Assembly: GCA_900552775.1 (NCBI GenBank)
Contig: USAP01000041.1
Location: 1-11,688 of the forward strand
Reading direction: 5' to 3'
From: an uncultured Eubacteriales bacterium
Lineage (GTDB): Bacteria; Bacillota; Clostridia; UMGS1883; UMGS1540
DNA length: 11,688 bases
In this document: piece by piece, positions 8,188 to 11,688 of the stretch
How positions within the stretch are numbered: position 1 is the first letter of the stretch
Layout of the letters: each line of letters opens with the position of its first letter
Translations under genes and position numbers: made by a program
Notes under the pieces: generated by a model
Databases searched by the model: none
The model's input: the letters and a program-made list of their open reading frames with translations, nothing else
Told to the model about the DNA's origin: nothing

Positions 8188-8823
8188 TTGAAAAAATTAA
8201 GCGAAGAAAAGCTTTGCAAAATGGAAAATTATATAGTTGACTATATACGTGAAAACGGCGGAATTTCCCCGTCTTTCGGCGAAATCACGCAGTATATGGA
8301 AATGAACAACTCTGTGGGATATCGTTATCTTTTGGCACTGCGTGACAGGGGTGTTATAGAATACGAAGGCAGAGACACGCTGCGCATTAAAAATCAGGAC
8401 CTTTATAAAGCGCACACACTCCCCGTCCCGATATACGGCTCTATCGCCTGCGGAGAACCTTTTGACTCGCGGCAGGAGCCCTCGGGTTATCTTCCGATTG
8501 CCGAAGAATGGATAGACGGCGAATGTTTTCTTCTTCATACCATGGGGGATTCCATGGTTGACATAGGCATAGAAGAAGGCGATCTTGTCCTGGTAAAAAG
8601 AACCTCCGAAGCACGCGACGGTCAGGTTATTGCCGTTTTAACGGAGGACGGCACAACTTTAAAGCGCTTTAAAAAAGATAAGAACGGTATTCCGTATCTT
8701 CTTGCCGAAAACAGCGATTATCCGCCGGAAAGGCGCGAGCTGCGCCCCGAAAATATAATCGTTCAGGGAATCGCTCTTAAAATCATAAAAGATGTGCGCC
8801 ATGAATCATTTCGGGGAGTGTGA
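8188..8823 (+). CDS. lexA: LexA-family SOS repressor, self-cleaving (S24)
   Basis: This 211-residue protein has the LexA layout. A winged-helix DNA-binding domain covers about residues 1-68, with SPSFGEITQYM and the likely recognition helix NSVGYRYLLALRDRG. A short hinge leads to the S24 latent peptidase domain. The catalytic pair is S122 (in MGDSM) and K159 (in GTTLKRF). The scissile site is IACGEPF, so cleavage would fall between C88 and G89 instead of the usual Ala-Gly; UmuD also uses Cys-Gly. In the family, RecA filaments on single-stranded DNA trigger self-cleavage and release of repressed genes. The start is TTG, chosen because GAGGTG (8175-8180) lies seven bases upstream; the ATG at 8221 would remove part of the DNA-binding domain. 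A dyad at the promoter suggests autoregulation. It may be the genome's main LexA or a dedicated second copy, which this window cannot settle. Confidence 0.88.
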   Translation: MKKLSEEKLCKMENYIVDYIRENGGISPSFGEITQYMEMNNSVGYRYLLALRDRGVIEYEGRDTLRIKNQDLYKAHTLPVPIYGSIACGEPFDSRQEPSGYLPIAEEWIDGECFLLHTMGDSMVDIGIEEGDLVLVKRTSEARDGQVIAVLTEDGTTLKRFKKDKNGIPYLLAENSDYPPERRELRPENIIVQGIALKIIKDVRHESFRGV

Positions 8824-8830
8824 AAGTCCT

Positions 8831-10078
8831 ATGTATCTTTGCATAGATCTTAAAAGCTTTTACGCTTCCGTAGAAGCGGTGGAGCGCGGGCTTGACCCTT
8901 TCAAGGCTCCTCTGGTTGTGGCGGACGCTTCCCGCGGCGGCGGCGCAATATGTCTTTCCATAACTCCGGCTCTTAAAGCACTTGGCGTAAGAAACAGATG
9001 CAGGCTTTTTGAAATACCCGATAATATAGAATATATAGCCGCAAAGCCGCGGATGAAAAAATACATGGAATACTCTGCCGATATCTATTCCGAATATTTA
9101 AAATATATAAGCCCCGAGGATATTTACGTATATTCCATTGACGAATGCTTTTTTAATATCACGCCGTATTTTTCAATGTACGGAAACGATGTTTTCAAAA
9201 TCACACATATGCTTCGGAATGCGGTTTTTAAACGCAAGGGAATTTTTGCTACTGCCGGAATAGGAACAAATATGTTTTTGGCTAAAGTTGCACTTGACGT
9301 CACCGCAAAAAAGTCAAAAAGCGGCATAGGGTATCTTGACGAAGAGTTATTTAAAAAAGAAATTTGGCATCACAGACCCATAACGGATATCTGGAATATC
9401 GGTCCGGGTGTTGCAAAACGTCTTGCCAAGTATAAAATCTTTGATCTTTACGGTGTGGCTCATTTTGACGCGGAAATCTTAAAACGCGAATTCGGCGTGA
9501 ATGCGAAATATCTTATAGACCATGCCAACGGAGCGGAACCGTGCACAATTGAGGATATACGCTCATATGTGCCGCACAGCACATCGGTTTCAAACAGCCA
9601 GATTCTTTTTGAAGATTACAACACCGATGACGCGCTTTTGGTTCTTAAAGAAATGGTGGATTCTCTCTCTATTGAACTTACCGAAAGGCAGTCTGCAACC
9701 GATTCCGTATTCCTCCGCATAGGTTACTCCAAAGACGTTGTAAAATCCACGGGCGGCTCGGTAAAGCTTCCGAAAAGAACAGCGTCCGGAAAATTTCTTG
9801 TTAAAATTTTCTCAGACTACTATGAGAAAACCGTACGCCGCGGATACCCGATACGCAAAATAAGCATAGGCTTTTCAAATTTAGAACCGTGCTGTGAGAG
9901 AAACACTGACATTTTCGGCGACTATAAGTTTGAGGAACGCGAGCATAAAAAGCAGCTTGCCGTGCTTAATATAAAAACGCGTTACGGAAAAAACTCTATT
10001 TTAAAAGCCATGAATCTTGAAAAGCGGGCAACCGCAATAATGAGAAATACACTTGTGGGAGGTCATAACGGTGAGTGA
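8831..10078 (+). CDS. Y-family translesion DNA polymerase (UvrX/YqjW-like)
   Basis: This 415-residue error-prone polymerase should copy past DNA lesions during the SOS response. Palm residues are clear: CIDLKSFYASVE near the N-terminus gives D6 and a tyrosine steric gate at Y11 (as in UmuC, where DinB has Phe), and SIDE at 102-105 gives catalytic D104 and E105. A helix-hairpin-helix stretch (IWNIGPGVAKRL, 187-198) is followed by the little-finger domain and a C-terminus YGKNSILKAMN...RNTLVGGH typical of Gram-positive UvrX-like enzymes. The clamp-binding motif expected near the C-terminus, of QLxLF type, appears only as NTDIF (358-362). The ATG at 8831 is preferred because the protein then begins in the family-typical way and GGGGAG lies at 8813-8818; upstream in-frame ATGs at 8792 and 8801 would overlap lexA and add an unsupported tail. 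The gap after lexA is 7 bases. Confidence 0.9.
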   Translation: MYLCIDLKSFYASVEAVERGLDPFKAPLVVADASRGGGAICLSITPALKALGVRNRCRLFEIPDNIEYIAAKPRMKKYMEYSADIYSEYLKYISPEDIYVYSIDECFFNITPYFSMYGNDVFKITHMLRNAVFKRKGIFATAGIGTNMFLAKVALDVTAKKSKSGIGYLDEELFKKEIWHHRPITDIWNIGPGVAKRLAKYKIFDLYGVAHFDAEILKREFGVNAKYLIDHANGAEPCTIEDIRSYVPHSTSVSNSQILFEDYNTDDALLVLKEMVDSLSIELTERQSATDSVFLRIGYSKDVVKSTGGSVKLPKRTASGKFLVKIFSDYYEKTVRRGYPIRKISIGFSNLEPCCERNTDIFGDYKFEEREHKKQLAVLNIKTRYGKNSILKAMNLEKRATAIMRNTLVGGHNGE

Positions 10079-10367
10079 CAGAGCTGTACAATTCGGCGCG
10101 TTTGCTGCGCTGACGGGTTATTACGATATAATAGAAAAACGAAACGAAATTATTCCGCGCCGCCGCGAACTTTCCGAAGATATGGCAGAAATTTTGTCGG
10201 AAAAAATTTCACATATAAACAGAGGCAGCGAAATCTCCGTGTGCCATTTCACTGAAAACGGATATGTTTCCGCTGCCGGAATCGTATCGGATATAAATTT
10301 TGAAAAAAGGTTTATGATTATAGATGACAAAAAGATTTTGTTTGATGACATATATGAGATAAACTGA
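10071..10367 (+). CDS. YolD-like protein
   Basis: This is a 98-residue protein of the YolD-like family (PF08863). Recognisable features are FAALTGYYDIIE near the N-terminus, a central RRRELSEDMAEIL helix, and a C-terminal beta-rich half ending in FDDIYEIN. In Bacillus, yolD-like genes sit beside uvrX/yqjW Y-family polymerases and a UmuD-like accessory role has been suggested, but the biochemical function is not settled. The gene overlaps the end of the polymerase by 8 bases, so co-translation is likely. The start is GTG at 10071, because GGGAGG (10057-10062) is eight bases upstream; an in-frame TTG at 10053 lies before that ribosome binding site and is unlikely. No signal peptide or membrane segment is seen. 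It is the last gene of the lexA operon. Confidence 0.83.
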   Translation: MSDRAVQFGAFAALTGYYDIIEKRNEIIPRRRELSEDMAEILSEKISHINRGSEISVCHFTENGYVSAAGIVSDINFEKRFMIIDDKKILFDDIYEIN

Positions 10368-10468
10368 ATCGCATCTTATAATTATGTAAGCGAAACTTTG
10401 AAAAGCCGTATACACTATGCAAGTCCGCAGATTTTTTGTTTATCCGTAATTTTTATTGTTTTTATCGT

Positions 10469-10491
10469 AAAAAGCCGATTAATTTATCCGC
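10469..10491 (-). terminator. weak terminator candidate for the hydrolase gene
   Basis: Read on the minus strand, GCGGAT (10491-10486) and ATCGGC (10479-10474) form a stem with one G-G mismatch around a 6-base AT loop, followed by five T (10473-10469). It begins 13 bases after the hydrolase stop. The stem is short, so this is tentative. I see no convincing intrinsic terminator for the plus-strand lexA operon in 10368-10503. Confidence 0.35.
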
Positions 10492-10503
10492 GGACAACTC
10501 TTT

Positions 10504-11553
10504 TTAAAAGTCAAAATTGCTCATGAACTTTTGAAGCAAGTTGTCTGTCGGGCAAAATTCGTGAACACCCTCAAATATATCCAGATACGCCCATCTCTCA
10601 TAGTCGGGACAAAGTCTTTTAAGGCGTTCAAATTCCGATATGCTGCCCTTGTAATCAAACATTTCATCCTGCTTTCCCATTGCAAGATATATTTTCCGCG
10701 GACGAACAAGCGCTGCAATCTCGGCATCAAAAAAAGCCGTTGCCGAATCTCTGTATACCCAGTCGGGACGAATCATCGAAGTGAAATTCCGAACCGTATC
10801 GGAAAACCTGTCGCAGAAGTAGCTGCACGAAAGCCCCGCTTTGATTCGCTTATCCAATGCGGATGTAAAAAGCGTAAACATTCCGCCGTACGAAAACCCC
10901 GCCATACCAATTTGCCGCCCGTTAACAAAGGGCTGCTCCTCAAAATAGTCAAGAGCTCTTGTCAGCGCGTAAACCTCGAGCGATGTTACAGAGCCTCCGC
11001 ACTGCTTTAAAATATTGTCAACATCCGTTCTGTTATACTCCGTGCCGCATTTTTCCACGTTCCACAACATCATCTGCGGTGCAAAAACGCTTGCGTCATA
11101 CTTTAAAATACGCCCGGTCATGCCGTTATAAATCGCCGAACCGCTTTTAAGAAGCGAACTGCATTCCTCAGGCGTTCCTCCGCCTCCGTGCTGCGAAATA
11201 AAAAAGGGATGCTTTTTACCGTCGGTACGCTTAAAAAGTATTCCGTAATACCAAAAATCGGGCATAATTTCAAGCTGAAGCCTTATAATATCAAGACCCG
11301 CTTCTCTTGCAACAAGAGTTTCCTTCGCCTTCGGGATATCTGTGTACGGTCTTTCGTTAAGCGGCCATCCGAGCATTTTTTCAAGCCCGGCGCGCGCTTT
11401 ATCGGGATTCCCGACGATTTCCGAACCGAACCTGTCGCGCAGCTCTGTCGCTTCGGCCTGCCTTTTCTTCAATAGCCTGTTTACAGAGTCAATATATTCC
11501 TGCCTGTAAGCCTTTCCCGAATCCGAGTCTTCCTTATATACATAATTCATCAT
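10504..11553 (-). CDS. alpha/beta hydrolase, acetyl-xylan-esterase-like
   Basis: The 349-residue protein has an alpha/beta-hydrolase fold. HGGGG at 122-126 fits the oxyanion-hole loop, GFSYG at 219-223 is the nucleophile elbow with S221, D296 (in GKQDEMFD) is the likely acid, and H331 (in GVHEF) the catalytic histidine. The layout resembles the Abhydrolase_7/dienelactone-hydrolase group, which contains carbohydrate acetyl esterases, but the substrate cannot be read from sequence. There is no signal peptide, so it should act in the cytoplasm. The start is ATG at 11553 or the adjacent ATG at 11550; GGGAGG lies four or seven bases before them. The frame stays open to an ATG at 11646, but that codon sits between the -35 and -10 of the promoter and cannot be used. 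The gene converges on the lexA operon and has no functional link to it that I can see. Confidence 0.8.
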   Translation of the reverse strand: MMNYVYKEDSDSGKAYRQEYIDSVNRLLKKRQAEATELRDRFGSEIVGNPDKARAGLEKMLGWPLNERPYTDIPKAKETLVAREAGLDIIRLQLEIMPDFWYYGILFKRTDGKKHPFFISQHGGGGTPEECSSLLKSGSAIYNGMTGRILKYDASVFAPQMMLWNVEKCGTEYNRTDVDNILKQCGGSVTSLEVYALTRALDYFEEQPFVNGRQIGMAGFSYGGMFTLFTSALDKRIKAGLSCSYFCDRFSDTVRNFTSMIRPDWVYRDSATAFFDAEIAALVRPRKIYLAMGKQDEMFDYKGSISEFERLKRLCPDYERWAYLDIFEGVHEFCPTDNLLQKFMSNFDF

Positions 11554-11628
11554 GTGGCCTCCCTGATTTCTTTTTTTAACGACTGCTGCATTTGTCTTAC
11601 AGCAAGAGCGGCGCTTTATTACCAATAA

Positions 11629-11657
11629 ATTATATATGGTTTTCACTCTTTTGTCAA
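11629..11657 (-). promoter_or_regulatory. consensus promoter of the hydrolase gene
   Basis: On the minus strand TTGACA (11657-11652) and TATAAT (11634-11629) are perfect and 17 bases apart. Transcription should start near 11622, giving a leader of about 70 bases. The leader contains a small possible hairpin (TGCTG against CAGCA) but no recognised riboswitch. Confidence 0.85.
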
Positions 11658-11688
11658 AGCTTTTTTTCGTCTTTGCTTCTGTTTGCTT

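Noticed and set aside
8792..8830. Upstream starts for the Y-family polymerase at 8792 or 8801
   Set aside because: They would overlap lexA and add a short tail unlike the family's usual N-terminus; the ATG at 8831 begins the protein correctly behind GGGGAG.
10439..10495. Direct repeats TTTATCCG (10439-10446 and 10483-10490) and the inverted pair GTCCGC (10423-10428) with GCGGAC (10490-10495) in the convergent gap
   Set aside because: The repeats are short and AT-rich or widely spaced, have no T-run in the right place for a strong terminator, and do not form an array or attachment site that I can support.
11554..11646. N-terminal extension of the hydrolase from an ATG at 11646
   Set aside because: The extension runs through the -10 and start site of a perfect promoter, lacks a ribosome binding site, and reads as low-quality sequence (MKTIYNLLVIKRRSCC) that is not a convincing signal peptide.
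1..11688. CRISPR arrays, tRNA or rRNA genes, prophage or conjugative genes
   Set aside because: I saw no regularly spaced repeats, no tRNA cloverleaf with a CCA-type end, and no phage structural, integrase or transfer genes in the window.

Overview
The window looks like the chromosome of an anaerobic, low-GC Gram-positive bacterium, most likely an uncultured gut-type member of the Clostridia. The grounds are a single-chain pyruvate:ferredoxin oxidoreductase, a TmcAL-type tRNA gene, a YolD-like protein behind a Y-family polymerase, strong purine-rich ribosome binding sites, TTG and GTG starts, and three promoters with perfect TTGACA-N17-TATAAT spacing. The species cannot be named from this sequence.

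Layout. The left edge (1-297) holds the 3' end of tmcAL (tRNA-Met cytidine acetate ligase). A 350-base gap follows. It contains an AT-rich stretch that resembles the start of a decayed insertion element, then a consensus promoter and a long leader with a terminator-like hairpin. This leads into nifJ (648-4154), which is closed by a strong intrinsic terminator. A second unit, sbcD-sbcC (4281-8119), encodes the Mre11/Rad50-type nuclease that clears hairpins and blocked DNA ends; the two genes overlap by 4 bases. The promoter of the third unit starts inside the sbcC stop codon. That unit encodes a LexA-family repressor (8188-8823), a Y-family translesion polymerase (8831-10078) and a YolD-like protein (10071-10367). 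A convergent gene at the right edge (10504-11553, minus strand) encodes a cytoplasmic-looking alpha/beta hydrolase with its own consensus promoter.

How the genes fit together. From 4.2 to 10.4 kb the window is a DNA-repair island, with end-processing nuclease followed by an SOS mutagenesis operon. The most interesting point is the control of that operon. A perfect 12-bp inverted repeat (8143-8173) overlaps the -10 and the likely transcription start of the LexA-family gene. It does not match the usual GAAC-N4-GTTC SOS box of Gram-positive bacteria. The encoded repressor has an intact Ser/Lys self-cleavage dyad but a Cys-Gly scissile pair. The simplest reading is a self-contained, autoregulated SOS module in which repressor, mutagenic polymerase and YolD accessory protein share one transcript. 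I found no clear evidence for a wholly new system. The other genes belong to well-known families.
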